Made by a program: the position numbers and the translations under genes
DNA from: Thamnaconus septentrionalis
Lineage: Eukaryota > Chordata > Actinopteri > Tetraodontiformes > Monacanthidae
Direction: 5' to 3'
DNA: 64,000 nt
Assembly (NCBI GenBank): GCA_009823395.1
Contig: CM020505.1
Span: 6,131,629 to 6,195,628 of the forward strand
The notes under the pieces: model-generated
What the model was told of the DNA's origin: nothing
The model's input: the letters and a program-made list of their open reading frames with translations, nothing else
Database searches by the model: none
Part shown: positions 25,261-36,354 of the stretch, in pieces
How positions within the stretch are numbered: the first letter of the stretch is position 1
Layout: every line of letters starts with the position of its first letter

Positions 25261-25560
25261 AGCTGTGTTTCCATTACCCCTAGAATTGGGCAAAACCTAA
25301 ATATCGCGATAAAAAAAACTTCGAAATATTGCTTAAAGGTTTTTTACGCGTTCATGCGGTGGTTTTTCAGATGTATCGATCTAGAGGTTTATCGCAAAAG
25401 TATCATGGAAACACTTTTTTTCCACATTTACACGTCACCGGACGTGACGTACGGGGTCAGGTGACCAGTTCTCTTCAAGTGAAAATGTTGCGTTATGTTT
25501 GGACGTTATGTTTGAGGAGATGGAATATTTTTACAAGTAATCAAAAAGAAAAATATAGGT
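25261..25560. mobile_element. Second copy of the GTTTCCATT MITE family
   Basis: Starts AGCTGTGTTTCCATTACCCC, like the end at 4737. It shares the series ACGCGTTCATGCGGTGGTTTTTCAG, ATCGCAAAAGT, ATGGAAACAC and GACGTGACGTACGGGGTCA with the first copy. It continues past the point where the first copy closes, into GAGATGGAATATTTTTACAAGTAATCAAA. It may therefore represent a longer family member from which the 4737 element was derived by internal deletion. The right inverted end was not found. Confidence 0.75.
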
Positions 25561-26529
25561 GGAGGTAGAATGATTCACTAATATTTGGTTGGGAAGGCTA
25601 TTCTTGAAAATGACTCATATGCTAGACAACACACATAAAAACACCAAAGTTGACAAACTGTTCAGCCAGTGTATGAAAGAAAAAGGCTTTCGGAGTTCTG
25701 TCAAACAGTGTTGTGTCTCACGCCAGCTCTGCTCATGTCAAGTATGAGATTGTCAATAGCGAGTTTGTTTAATTTACACTTGCAAACCTGACACTTGTTC
25801 CAACTGAATATGGTGTTCACATCCCGAGCGCTTGTAAATAAACCAGCAGAGCACGGTTTACGCCACTGTCCACACACAGAGTTAAAGCTCGATTTTTTAA
25901 TTAAGTGGGTCAGTCATGACGGAGACCAGGCCCAGAAAAGAAGATTATTTAAACCTGTGTGTAAGCAGTGGTGGTGCCTGAGGCTTATTAAAAAGCAAAG
26001 CGGAGCCGCTCCGTCCACTGTGCCATGGGAACACAAATCGACACAAGCTCAAAGAGCAACGTTGTGTCAAAAAAAGTCAAATGAGCCAAGGGTAATTAGA
26101 CCAAGTGTATTGCATTCAGCTGATAAATTACAATCACCCCCCCCACCCCCCCAGTGCTGGAAAATACCTGCACTCTTCCCAGGGAGGTTCAATGGTTTAG
26201 AAAACCCTTTGTAACTCAGCAGGCTGCGTTATTGTATATAATTGCAAATGAACTATTTAGCTCCATAAATAGTTATTATTCTTGTGGTTGTATTGTCAAA
26301 ACAAAGCGTGCTCAGCCACCTCCAACCCAGCCCAGCTTGACTCTTCAGTCAACACATGTAAGCACTTGAGATCCGAGGTATAATAACACAGTAATAGCAA
26401 CAAAAACAACAACCATGAGTGTGAGTCTCATCACTGGATTTATTATGATCCGTTGTTTTGCACTTCCATGTTATTTTATTAGTCTCGTCTACCCTTTTTA
26501 CCTCTTGTATTTGTTTGTTGTCTGAAAGG

Positions 26530-26960
26530 CCTCTACAATTCAGAACTGAAGGCTTCTTCAGTTTGGGATGAGAGGCGGAACACCTTCAAGATCACAAGAA
26601 CAAGTGCAGTTGACCTAGGCTAATCCTGCTACTTTAAAGACGACGGACTTGATTTCGAGGGTTTTTTTGTGCTTTTGAATCATATTTTGTTCCAAGAGGA
26701 CACTTTGAGTGAGCGTTGGGCAGTGGACAGCTTTATCCTGCCAGTTGAGACAGACATGAGACAAACTTTATCATCATAGAAGAGTTCAACCAGTCAAAAG
26801 GTTGGTGAACTTCTCCACTGCCACCACAGAGTCCATCCTCATACCAAACCATCTGGCATGTCGGAGCCACAATGTAGGGCAGCTATCTATGGAGAAGGTG
26901 ACTGGCAGCAATTTTTCATCATTCCAGACCAGCAGGCTTCAAGCAACCTGACACAAGCAA
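26530..26960 (+). repeat. LINE-type relic (fish reverse-transcriptase tail)
   Basis: CTTCTTCAGTTTGGGATGAGAGG and ACACCTTCAAGATCACAAGAACAAGT (26548-26606) belong to a common teleost repeat; a diverged relative lies at 48265-48340. The next part, around 26810-26945, includes AACTTCTCCACTGCCACCACAGAGTCCATCCTC and GACCAGCAGGCTTCAAG. This resembles the FFT..VESIL..C...W..... module near the C-terminus of CR1/Rex1-type LINE ORFs. All frames are broken. Confidence 0.5.
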
Positions 26961-27231
26961 GACGGACTGTGGCGAACCTGCAACACCATGAAGACCCAAC
27001 GCAAAACAATACATGGAGCATTTCATTTATCATGATTACTATTAGTTATAGTAAAAGTATCTCAAATTAGTTTATAAAGAACATTGTGGTTCCATTTAGT
27101 TTTCTAATGGCCGGACAGGAGGGAATTTTATTTAGGTCAAAGGACAAACTTCACATTTTACAGTTCAAAATTCTTAACCACTGTCATTTTAAGAGAGGTA
27201 CGACTAAATACAATGGTTTCATTACCATTAC

Positions 27232-27232
27232 C

Positions 27233-27272
<40 letters not shown>

Positions 27273-27302
27273 GATTATTATTATTATTATTATTATTATT
27301 AT
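27232..27302. repeat. (ATT)n microsatellite
   Basis: About 70 bases of TTA units with one ATG interruption. Confidence 0.95.
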
Positions 27303-28741
27303 CATAGATGGCACTGTTTTTACGATTATTATCATTACATTTTCTCAATCTGATGTTGTATTTCAGCCCCGAGCAACAGGGTCGGTATAAAACAGTCCCG
27401 TAATACAGGAAGATGATTAATTAGCCAGGCCAATTTGCTCTCTGCTGACACTAGCACACATCTATTCAGTATTACTTATCAAAACGCTGTCTGCAAACAT
27501 AAAACCCTGCGTACGCGATCCATTGATTTAATATCAACGTGAATTATGAGTTGCATAAGTGGGGGCCTGCATTTGACTGTGACAAATTACTGACAGCGAC
27601 CTTGAGACCCTTTTTACAGCAGCGGGGTGGGGTAGCAGTTCAACACAGGCTCAGTGATCATCTTTGAGACAGAGCATCGAATTTAAAAGGCGAAGAAAAC
27701 CAGCATCAGACAAACTGGAAGGCATTTAGAATCTAGCAAAGAATAGAAAAATTTGTTCTGCTCCTGTACAGGTTATTTTCAGATGTGTGAGCAATCCTCC
27801 TCTTAAAAAACTAAGCCACGCGACACAACCGTTTCAGCAATCAAAGCACCGGGAGGAGATATTTGCACTTTTGGACGTATCACTTCACTGTGATTTCTCC
27901 ATAATAATCCCGCTGCCGTGGATAAAGCCTTTCCTCCACCAGGCAAAACATGGCTCAAGGTGAAGCGCCTTGAAAGCAAACAGCGTGCTCTTCCCACAGC
28001 CTGTCTATATGCAGATACACACGCTGCTGTGCTCTGTGGGCCACAATCTGGAAAGATCACATGGTGTCACTTCTTCACCTTGAGAGGGGAATCTCTGTCT
28101 CTCTCTATCTCTCTCTTTCACACACACAAACTCAACTCAAACTGCTAAACACAAAACTCAACCATTCAATTTACAACATGAATAATTAACAGTGTGGGGA
28201 ATCCTATTGTGTCCTCACGAGTGCAGAGAGGAAAAGGTTAGAGAGGTACAGAGGTAGGGATTGTGGGAAGATATTTTTGCAGGAGGAATGTGAAAGATTC
28301 TCAGTCAAGTGGATAAAAACAATTCCCTGCAAAGCAAGTATGAAAACAAAATGCTGAGTGCTTGTGTGCGAACACGCTACGGGACTTTAAAGGGTCACTT
28401 CACAAGTATTTGGGAAGTCCATTTGTTTTAAGATTCGTCATCTACAGATTAATTCCCATAGCAAAAGACTGAAGCATAAGGACTTTTTTACATTTTGACA
28501 TGAAAGCCAACTGCATTTGATTACAGGTAATTGGTTTCAACCTGCGTTGTGTGGCCATTAACCGTGTTTCCTGTGTGAGTGATTTTAATGTTGACTTTTA
28601 ATGCAATTAAATAACTTCAGAGGTTTCATTTTGCTATGAGTCATGAAATTGAGTCCATGTCCAAGTCCAGTCGTCACAACCAGAGTATTACACTAAAAGC
28701 AAAAGGTGAGTAACATTACAACAGTATTTTGCAACACTTAC

Positions 28742-28805
28742 ATTCACTTGTCCCCGTTTGGCTGTGGCTGACCGTCCGTACTGCAGGTCCTCTGCTTCTG
28801 ACCAC
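28742..28805 (-). other. Candidate 64-bp untranslated exon of the minus-strand gene
   Basis: On the minus strand a long pyrimidine tract (TTTCTTCTCTGTTGTGTCCTCACAG) ends at 28806 and forms a textbook acceptor. Sixty-four bases later a consensus GTAAGT donor (28741-28736) follows. The interval is GC-richer than its surroundings. One frame is open across it (WSEAEDLQYG...), but I recognise no domain and there is no ATG in the exon. It lies between the candidate exon 1 at 34902 and the signal-peptide exon at 793, so a 5' UTR exon of that gene is the simplest reading. Chance pairing of splice-like sites remains possible. Confidence 0.4.
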
Positions 28806-30076
28806 CTGTGAGGACACAACAGAGAAGAAACTGCGGTCAGTCGCCGCAACATAAAATGTGTATTGCTTGCACTGGTTCTGTGTCTTGCCGAAAAGACCAC
28901 TTTACACGAGAAGCTTCTTAAAATGTGTTTGCAGTTAAAGCAGAAGCGTAAAGTTAAGAACCTGGACGTAATTTGCACTACCACAATGCAATTTCACATG
29001 TGCCAAAAGAAATAACTCCATCAGCTGGGAGGACACCTGAGCAGATGAACACATCTGAAGACGTTACACTTGCTTTTGATTCGAAAGAAGCCAATTCTAT
29101 GCATAGTAATCTTGCCAGAGTAATATTAGAATCTTACTACATTACTGCATCTCAAATCAAATGGACAATTTACCTAAACAAAATGTGGAAGATCATTTCG
29201 CACGTACAAAATAACATGTGCAGTCAATTTCCCACAATTTCCTTTATGGATGTGAACGATTGAGCATTTCTGCTAGATTAGTACAAGTAGATCTACAAAA
29301 CCCATCAGATGAGAAGATGCAAAGCTTAATTAAGCTGCTTGTTATGGCTTCTTTATTTTGCATTATTTTTTGACAGTAAAGCAGGTTACATACAGTACAT
29401 TGGAGCATGGAACACTGATGAGCTAAACAAAAACATTGTCATGGATGTATTGACGCTGACCCCCGGCACTATGTGCAGGCTGCGTGCAGCAGCATCGTGT
29501 TGAGATGTGCGTTGCAGAGGCCTTCCAGCGGGGCAGGCGTTCACATTTATCTCTGTTGACAGCTCCACGTCTGCTCTGATTCTTCTTTAAAACTCACTAA
29601 TCACCACTGAGACATTCTGAGCCTCTTGCATGAAAAGCCCTGCAGCAGCTTCACGCGCACTGGAAGCAATAACAAACACATCACGCGTCGTTCCCTGGTC
29701 GGTAGGTTTCCTCTCTGCGTGGATGAGGCTATTCTGAGAGGAGACAGTGACTCGGCCGGCACCAAAGCATTCAAAGATGTTCCACAAAGAGCAGCCGGAT
29801 GACAAAGATTGTTATGGAAATAAAGTTCTGTTCCAAAATATTTGAAAACCTATTTATCCTCAAACTGGGGCCTCATTGGTTTGCTCAGACTGTTTGTACA
29901 CGTTTGCACACTAAAGTTTTCTCTGCAGTGACTCTGAGACACAACGTGAGTGTCTGGTCTACGATATACACCAGCGTCTGACTGCCTGTATGTTTTAAGT
30001 GATCAGAGATTTTTTTTTTATTTTGTTTTTTTTTACAGTTTGCTCATATCAAGCGTAACATAAAAAAAACAAACTC

Positions 30077-30355
30077 CAGGCATGGGCAAACTACGGCCTG
30101 GGGGCCATATGCAGCCCCATTAAGCTTTTTGATCCGTCCTGCCAAACTTGAAGAAATCATGTTAACAGTAAATAAGACACAAAAAAAGCTGTATTTCATC
30201 TATTTCTTCAGTGTTTTCCAAGACATTTCAATAAAGAGCCAAATCTCGTGAGGCTTCAAAGACACATTTTGTTGACACACTTTTGTTCATTCTCAATGGA
30301 CATTAAATTTTAGAACCCATTGTGGCCCACCAGTCCAAAAGTTTGCCCACCCGTG
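30077..30355. mobile_element. Non-autonomous hAT-like element
   Basis: Left end CAGGCATGGGCAAACT and the reverse complement of the right end (CACGGGTGGGCAAACT) match at 13 of 16 positions. Sub-terminal CGGCCTGGGGGCCATATG and GTGGCCCACCAGTC blocks are typical of hAT elements. The 279-bp interior has no coding sequence. The right half recurs at 21178-21224. Confidence 0.7.
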
Positions 30356-30858
30356 CTCTAAGCAAGCAAAGATTCCTGCTTGGCTGAAACTAACAGATGA
30401 GTTTTCATGGGATGAACAGGTGCCATTTGTTCGGCTCCAGCAACGTGCTGGCAGGATGTAATGACGATCCCTAAAAAAGAAAAAATATGCTGCTAAAGTC
30501 ATTTCATGAAAGGCAGGTAGTCGTTCCAACTTCCACCAAGTTGGAGCCACACGACACCCATCCTTCCTCACAGGGCTCTGATTTAAATTGGACCCTTGAG
30601 ATTCCAGCAAAGTCTGGAGGATGTGCCTGTAGTGTGAGGATGTCTGCCTGTGCTTTGCCCGTCTAGTTCACACAGCTGAAAATCATTTCATTCTTCTCAT
30701 CTTCTCATTCATTGTTTTTCTCTTCAGAGACATTTCAACTGCAGTTTTACATTGGCGGTTATTCAGGTCATAGTATAGAGAGTGGAGGGCTCACAGTTGG
30801 GTCACCCATCAAGTGTGGTTCACAACCTATTGTATGAGTTAATGACCGGCTACAAGAA

Positions 30859-30859
<1 letters not shown>

Positions 30860-30939
<80 letters not shown>
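30860..30939. repeat. (CA)40 microsatellite
   Basis: Eighty bases of pure CA followed by a short CT run. Confidence 0.98.
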
Positions 30940-30942
<3 letters not shown>

Positions 30943-31307
30943 CTCTCTGTTTTGGTCAAACTATAGTTTGCTGGTGTAACAATCAGTTAGCACACACACC
31001 ACACTGCACATGGAAACAAAAAAATCATAGGCTTTCTGATGTCGGTTGGTAGGCTGTGTTGACCACCACGCACACATGGACACGTATGACCCATATAGCC
31101 AGCTGATGTGGCAGAGCGGTGCCAGCGTGGATGATGGGGTGAACAGCAGCCCGAGGCCACAGTTTACTGGAGGAAACCATCAGCTCTCCAAACCCAAATG
31201 AAAGATGAAAACGCCCGTCGCGCTCGTCAGCCCTGCTGGCTGCGTTTAGTTTGCTGCACGTCTGTGCTCCCGAGAGCGTAGCTCCGTCCTCACAGTTTCC
31301 TCGACAG

Positions 31308-31309
<2 letters not shown>

Positions 31310-31340
<31 letters not shown>
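31310..31340. repeat. (GT)n microsatellite
   Basis: Pure TG alternation of about 30 bases. Confidence 0.95.
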
Positions 31341-31489
31341 GCATGGCATTTTGCAAGATCAGATGGGAAAGACTAGATTCTTAACTACATTTAAGGGCTT
31401 TCACAAAACATTCCCCTCAATGGTTGACTCCTCTGCTTGTTTACACAGCAGAATAATATCACTCTATTCTACCACACAAATTATATCCA

Positions 31490-31765
31490 TGTATCTATAT
31501 TTTTACAGAACGAGTAGAGTACGAGTACTTGTATTTCAGTATTCACTGACACCAATACCGAGTACTTAATAATGCCAATGCACATTAACATTGGGGTGAC
31601 TGTCACAAGTCTGTCACTGCAGTACAAACACAAATGCATCAAAATTGTCATATGCATACATATACAATTGCTCTCTGTGTGATGGTATTGGCACCAACCC
31701 TTGCATCGGTACCGATACCCAATGCTAGTATCGGTGCATTCCTGATATACATGTATTTTTTTAAG
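31490..31765. repeat. Interspersed repeat with GTATCGGT/ACCGATAC words
   Basis: The flanks carry mutually inverted word sets: ACCAATACCGAGTACTT on one side, and GATGGTATTGGCACC, CATCGGTACCGATACCCA and GTATCGGTGCAT on the other. The pattern matches a fish repeat built on GGTATCGG words. Boundaries are approximate. Confidence 0.5.
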
Positions 31766-31767
31766 CG

Positions 31768-31885
31768 CCAAGTCGCCTCCAAGGGCGTCTCAAAGTGCTT
31801 TGCACAATCCAGATAAAACCAACCGAAACCCTCCAGAGCAAGAAGAACTCCCCAGTAGGAGGAAACCTGGAGCAGATCTGATTTG
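31768..31885. repeat. Fish interspersed repeat fragment
   Basis: AAGCGCCAAGTCGCC, TCTCAAAGTGCTTTGCACAATCCAG, CCAGAGCAAGAAGAACTCCC and GGAGGAAACCTGGAGCAGA are words of a common teleost retrotransposon 3' region. Confidence 0.5.
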
Positions 31886-34800
31886 GGTGAAAGGGAAATA
31901 AGAAAAAATTAAGTGAAAGAGAGATATATATAGATGGAAGTAGTCAGAGTGGCCAACAGGCTAGAGTGAGTTGTTGCATATTTGCATATTTTCCCTGGTA
32001 CACGATGACCTTCTGATTTGTCAGGAATAGAAATAATCACACTCCTGTTGCCGTCTTGCCAGCAGTTCAACAACTCTTCCTTATCACCTTTTTGGACCTT
32101 GCAGTATTCTGTCTAAACTGGCCATGTTTTTATTTAATGAAAATAAAAATGTAAAAAAAATATCTGTCATGTCCCACTTTTTGTACTACGCACCATCTGA
32201 ACAGGAAACTTGATGCCGCGAAAAGGTCGCCGCAGTTGCTTCTGACAGAAGAAGAATTTTGAAGTTTGTTCCGCGATAAAATGCATGTGCTTGTACAGCC
32301 TGCAGCCATGCCTTCATCCCAAGGCAGCCTGAATAGACTTCAGCCCTCCTACAATACTGAGAGCAGGAGAACCGGTGACAGATAATTGATCAGTGAATTG
32401 TTGGAATAGAATGTTAGGTAACCAAAAAGCTGGAAAGGTCTGGGGGAAAAATAGCTTATTATAAAAAATTAACCTTTAGAGCATTTGTCCGTAAGCAGAA
32501 CCTGCAAGCCGTAGTTACGCAATGAATTCTGAAACCTTCTCAGAATGACAAGATTTTATTATACAGAAGAGCTTTTTCAACTGTGTACTCGGAACATCAA
32601 TGTTATTAGGGTTAATGTTAATAGTGCATTGGACCCAATGGCCTAAACATTTTAGAAAGTAGTAAAGATAAAGAAGAAAGAGGTGTGTCCAAACATTTCA
32701 CTGGTAGTGTTACATAGCCATTAGCTAAATACCAACATTCAAATATTTTTGCTGTACCAGATATGAGGTTTAGGATTCTACTGACAGGGCAAGAACACTG
32801 AATAAAACTATAAAACTAAACTGCAGGCTATACGAGCAGGTTTATCGTGCAGCTCTTTGTTTTCGTCAAATGCGTTCACTCTCACTGCACAATTCTGAGT
32901 AAACAAAAAAGAAACCGTCATCTCCTCTGCAGCACAATGAAAAGCAATTCATCAGCTTGTCACTCATGCAATGCCCTAGTTTAAGGATGCAGAATTATTT
33001 CACTCGGTCTTCCTTTTCCAAGGTATTTGTGGATTTACAGTGACTGGTCCGCACACGCAGCATTTGATGACTCAGCAACCAAAACACAACAAAACAAAAC
33101 AAAAGCGTTGAGGCTATTTCAGGTTGCTACAACCAGGCATCAATATGAGTTTCAGGTTTTATTTACAAGCCATTGTTTTAATTAAAAAAAAAAAAAAAAA
33201 AGATCAACACCTTTATCTGCTTATGATATCACCACAAAACCCCAAAACACTGAAACAACCTAAAGTGTCTCTTTGATTCAGTCTGATCCAACCAATCTTG
33301 ATATTCTTATTTAATCAGACAAAATTATAAAACTGTGAAATAGTTTTTAAGTAATCCATGAGGTCTGGAACCTCTTTGTTCTAGAAGAGGTTTAGATGAT
33401 TTAGATCATGTTCTTTTATGATCCACAACAAGAAAGAACTGCATGTTGACGGCTGATCCTTTGCAGTGCAGTGCAACTAGGTAGTTATTTCGGGTCGAAG
33501 AATGCACAATTCATCTGATTTTTTTTCCATTTATCTTTCGAAAAATCCAACGCAAACACAGAAGTTTTGAATTCACAACCACTGCAGATGAAAAACCAAA
33601 CCAACGAGACATACAAACTGGACACGTTTGCCTGTGACGCTGACACGCAGCAGTTTTGCAGCGGGATTTCCCCATGTGTGTGCAAGAGAGCTGCTGATAA
33701 AGGCCTAGTCACTGGCACCCCCCACCCCCCCCCCCTGCCCCTCCCTGCAAGACCTGCTCCCAGCAAAACATAAAGAACAGAACAACACAAGTCCACGGCA
33801 CAACGATCAACCCTGCTGCCTTTAGTCTGCGGCTGCTCGGCTCATTGTCACCAGTCTCACGCAGGCAGAGTGAACCACCTGCATCTTTGTCCCGGGATTT
33901 ATTTTTTTTTTTTTTGCCTTATTACTACTATCACTGCCACACCTGCCGGAATCATCAGCGTTACATCACTCTCCCTGGAGGAGGTGGAACGAGGGAACAA
34001 CAGGAATGACAGCCTGGAGTCGGCCAGACAATTATGTCTAGCAGCCCATCCACAAGCACCTCCGCTGCTCGTCCTGCAGCCAAACACACAAAGCTGGGCT
34101 CTGTGACTGCCGACTTCCCCACCAGGAGTCACGAAAAATAAAAATCTGAGGGGAGAAATCGCCCACAACAAGAAGGCTTGACCTCATCTGTATGTGGAAC
34201 TATCACCTGTGTGGCACAGGGGGACAATGTGTTTAGTTTAGTTTTATTTTGGTTCCCCATTAGTGGACGCAGAACGTAAGTTTATCCTAAATGAAGCCAA
34301 GCGTCGATAAGGCACCCAGGTTTGCCCAAGGGAGCTCTCGTAGCCGAGATACGACACCACAGGTATATATACACACATCTAATAAATACACAGCTGCGTC
34401 AGAATAAATAGGGTTAATGGTCACGTGGGAAATGTTTGTATGGGGATGATCACGAGGAATGTGTTAAAATATATCATGTGTTGTATGGAGCTGCATGCAA
34501 ACCCTCTCCTCAGATTAACCTTTCTACCTCGCTTCCGGTACAAAATGATTCATTTAAATTGACCGCATGCCCCCCCCTCCCCCACCGTTTCCTTATACAA
34601 CGGCTCCTAAACGTTTGTCACGAGATGTTTCAGACGCTACACACATCGACAAACACATCTCATCCGTCATCTCCACGGGGGGATTCTGCAGCGGCGCGCG
34701 AGTCCTCCAGCCCGGGGAGGCGGAGAGGAGGAGGAGCGCGGCGCACTTGCTTGCGCTGGCACCCAGAAGCAGCGGGAGCGCGGAACTCCGAAGTTGAACA

Positions 34801-34920
34801 GTGCGCGCCATTCATAGAGCAGAGGAAGCCGACAGCCAGCCGGGCTGTTTGGAAGCGGTGGGTTGAGGAAAAAAATGAATAAATAAATAAAAAATACTCA
34901 CCGACTAAACACGGTCCCTT

Positions 34921-35004
34921 TTACCGTTGTTGGTTTGCCTTCGGGTGAGTTTGAGCGCCACGGAGGGAACAGCCGCGGTTCCACCTCCGGCAGCAGACAC
35001 TCAT
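34921..35004 (-). other. 27-codon upstream ORF in candidate exon 1
   Basis: ATG at 35004-35002 is followed by 27 codons and TAA at 34923-34921, entirely within the candidate exon and ending 18 bases before the donor. It is Arg/Cys-rich (starts MSVCCRRW). If transcribed it could damp translation of the main start at 702. Confidence 0.25.
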
Positions 35005-35030
35005 CAGATCACAGCCGCGCGGCGCTCACT

Positions 35031-35056
35031 GTGGTGTGTGTGTGTGTGTGTGTGTG
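35031..35056. repeat. (GT)n microsatellite
   Basis: Pure TG alternation in the CpG-rich block. Confidence 0.95.
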
Positions 35057-35231
35057 CACTGTGGCGGGTCACACGTTCTACGCACCGGTCGCGTCTGCAC
35101 ACACACACAGAGAAAGTCCAACCGGCATCAGCCTTGAACCAGCAGGCGCAAGCAGGGTTCGTCCAACAGCAGCAAGCGCACCTGTGGCTGGCTGGCGGTG
35201 CCACACAGAGCAAGGGCTCGCTGTCACACAG

Positions 35232-35240
35232 GCACGCACG

Positions 35241-35283
<43 letters not shown>
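35232..35283. repeat. (CA)n microsatellite with CACG start
   Basis: CACGCACGCACG followed by about 40 bases of CA. Confidence 0.95.
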
Positions 35284-35286
<3 letters not shown>

Positions 35287-35337
35287 TTTTGATAGTCCCA
35301 CGGGGAACCACTGACCTGCGGGAGGGAGGTTGATTTA

Positions 35338-35411
35338 GCTGCTGCTCCTCTGCTGCTCCTGCTGCTCCTGCTGCTCCTCTGCTCCTCTGCTGCTGCTGCT
35401 GCTGCTGCTGC
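35338..35411. repeat. CTG/CTCCTG triplet tract
   Basis: Mixed GCTGCTCCT units followed by eight CTG units. On the minus strand this is a CAG tract just downstream of the inferred transcription start. Confidence 0.9.
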
Positions 35412-35703
35412 GCTACAGTGTCACTGACAGCGCACTGACACGTCCAGTCAGTCCCGGTGCTGTTCAGTCTGGGGCGCTTCTATTTACCTCAGCTGGAGGA
35501 AAGACACGCCCACCCGCGCTTTCACGATGTTACGACGTTTCTGTTCTTTTCTTCTTTTTTTCTTTTTTTATTCGCATCAAGGAAAACAACAAGATGAAAT
35601 TGTGAAATGTATGAATGACGAGATGAATTCACAGGAAACCGGTGATGACAACGATGACAGAGAATAACAATAAATAAATAAATCAATAAAATAGCCCGCC
35701 AGG

Positions 35704-35825
35704 GCTTCATCTTCTATACCCGCTTATTCCTATTCAGGGTCACGGGGGTCTGCTGGAGCCTATCCCAGCTGTCTTAGGGCGAAGGCAGGGTGACACCCTG
35801 GACAAGTCGCCAGTCCATCGCAGGG
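35704..35825 (-). mobile_element. Young GCCCTGCGATG repeat, copy 1
   Basis: Minus-strand copy beginning GGCCCTGCGATGGACTGG and ending in CGGGTATAGAAGATGAAG. It is flanked by CCGCCAGG at 35696-35703 and 35826-35833, an 8-bp target-site duplication. No coding sequence. The inner part is nearly identical to copies 2-4. Confidence 0.8.
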
Positions 35826-36283
35826 CCGCCAGGAAATTTAAAATGGTTCATTCTGTATTAAAGTGGGCTACATGTTTCACACCAGGCGAGAGGATGTTAT
35901 ATCAGCTGGAGTCGAGTTGACCTTCAGGCATCCTGAGGAGTGACCACATGTTGTGTGATACTAGCGCACCATTCAGGCGCCACTTGTAAGTAGTCCATTC
36001 CAAATGTGATAAGAGTGGAATGTAGAGATGCCCCTGTGATATAATTAATAATTGATAATAATAATAATTTAAAAAAACTCTACCCTGAATATTGTTGATG
36101 ACACTTGTTTGTGAGTTCGTTCCTTTCTATTTCATAATAACTAATGCAAAGCCCCAAACACTATAAATTCCTTTTTTTATTTAAAAAATAAAAAAAAAAT
36201 GCCCAACAGACAGCTAGGATAGATTATAGAAGCTGATATAGAAAATGAAAAAATACTACCAATACTGCTACTACTACTGCCAC

Positions 36284-36353
<70 letters not shown>
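36284..36353. repeat. (TAA)n microsatellite
   Basis: Seventy bases of pure TAA units. Confidence 0.98.

Positions 36354-36354
<1 letters not shown>

Larger units (their letters stand above)
25561..30076. other. Presumed intron sequence
   Basis: Apart from the LINE relic, the ATT repeat, a CT-rich run near 28097-28122 and the candidate small exon at 28742-28805, no feature is supported. The block 27360-27620 is low in repeats and might be regulatory. Confidence 0.4.
30356..34560. other. Presumed intron sequence
   Basis: No exon was supported. Contains the CA and GT repeats and two repeat fragments above, a poly(A) run at 33183-33200, a C-rich run at 33718-33736 (G-rich on the other strand), and a repeat-like TTTTATTTTGGTTCCCCATTAGTGGACG at about 34243-34270, similar to a fish repeat that reads TTATTTTGGATCCCCATTAG. 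Confidence 0.4.
34902..35450 (-). other. Candidate untranslated exon 1
   Basis: Minus-strand interval from the inferred start near 35450 to the donor CG|GTGAGTAT at 34901. In transcript orientation it would contain a CAG/CAGGAG tract, a (GT)n run, a (CA)n/(GT)n pair and a 27-codon upstream ORF. The transcription start is a guess. Long simple repeats inside a first exon are unusual and may mean the real start lies downstream, near 35030. Confidence 0.4.
34561..35500 (-). promoter_or_regulatory. CpG-rich promoter region of the putative minus-strand secreted-protein gene
   Basis: This is the only strongly GC- and CpG-rich block between 1 and 45 kb (CGGCGCGCG at 34692, GAGCGCGGCGC at 34735, CCGCGCGGCGC at 35014). 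On the minus strand a weak TATA-like TAAATAG (35486-35480) lies upstream of a possible start near 35450. A good minus-strand donor lies at 34901. A plus-strand donor-like GTGAGT at 34945 also exists, so bidirectional activity cannot be excluded. The position, about 10 kb below abhd17c in the same orientation, is where cemip would begin by mammalian gene order. Confidence 0.5.

Noticed and set aside
30768..30979. Open frames of Cys-Val or Thr-His repeats
   Set aside because: They are translations of the CA microsatellite. The same applies near 35232 and 39040.
34436..34882. 148-codon plus-strand open frame at the CpG-rich block
   Set aside because: Length is explained by GC richness lowering stop frequency. 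No domain, and composition is Arg/Ser/Ala-rich as expected for a promoter region.
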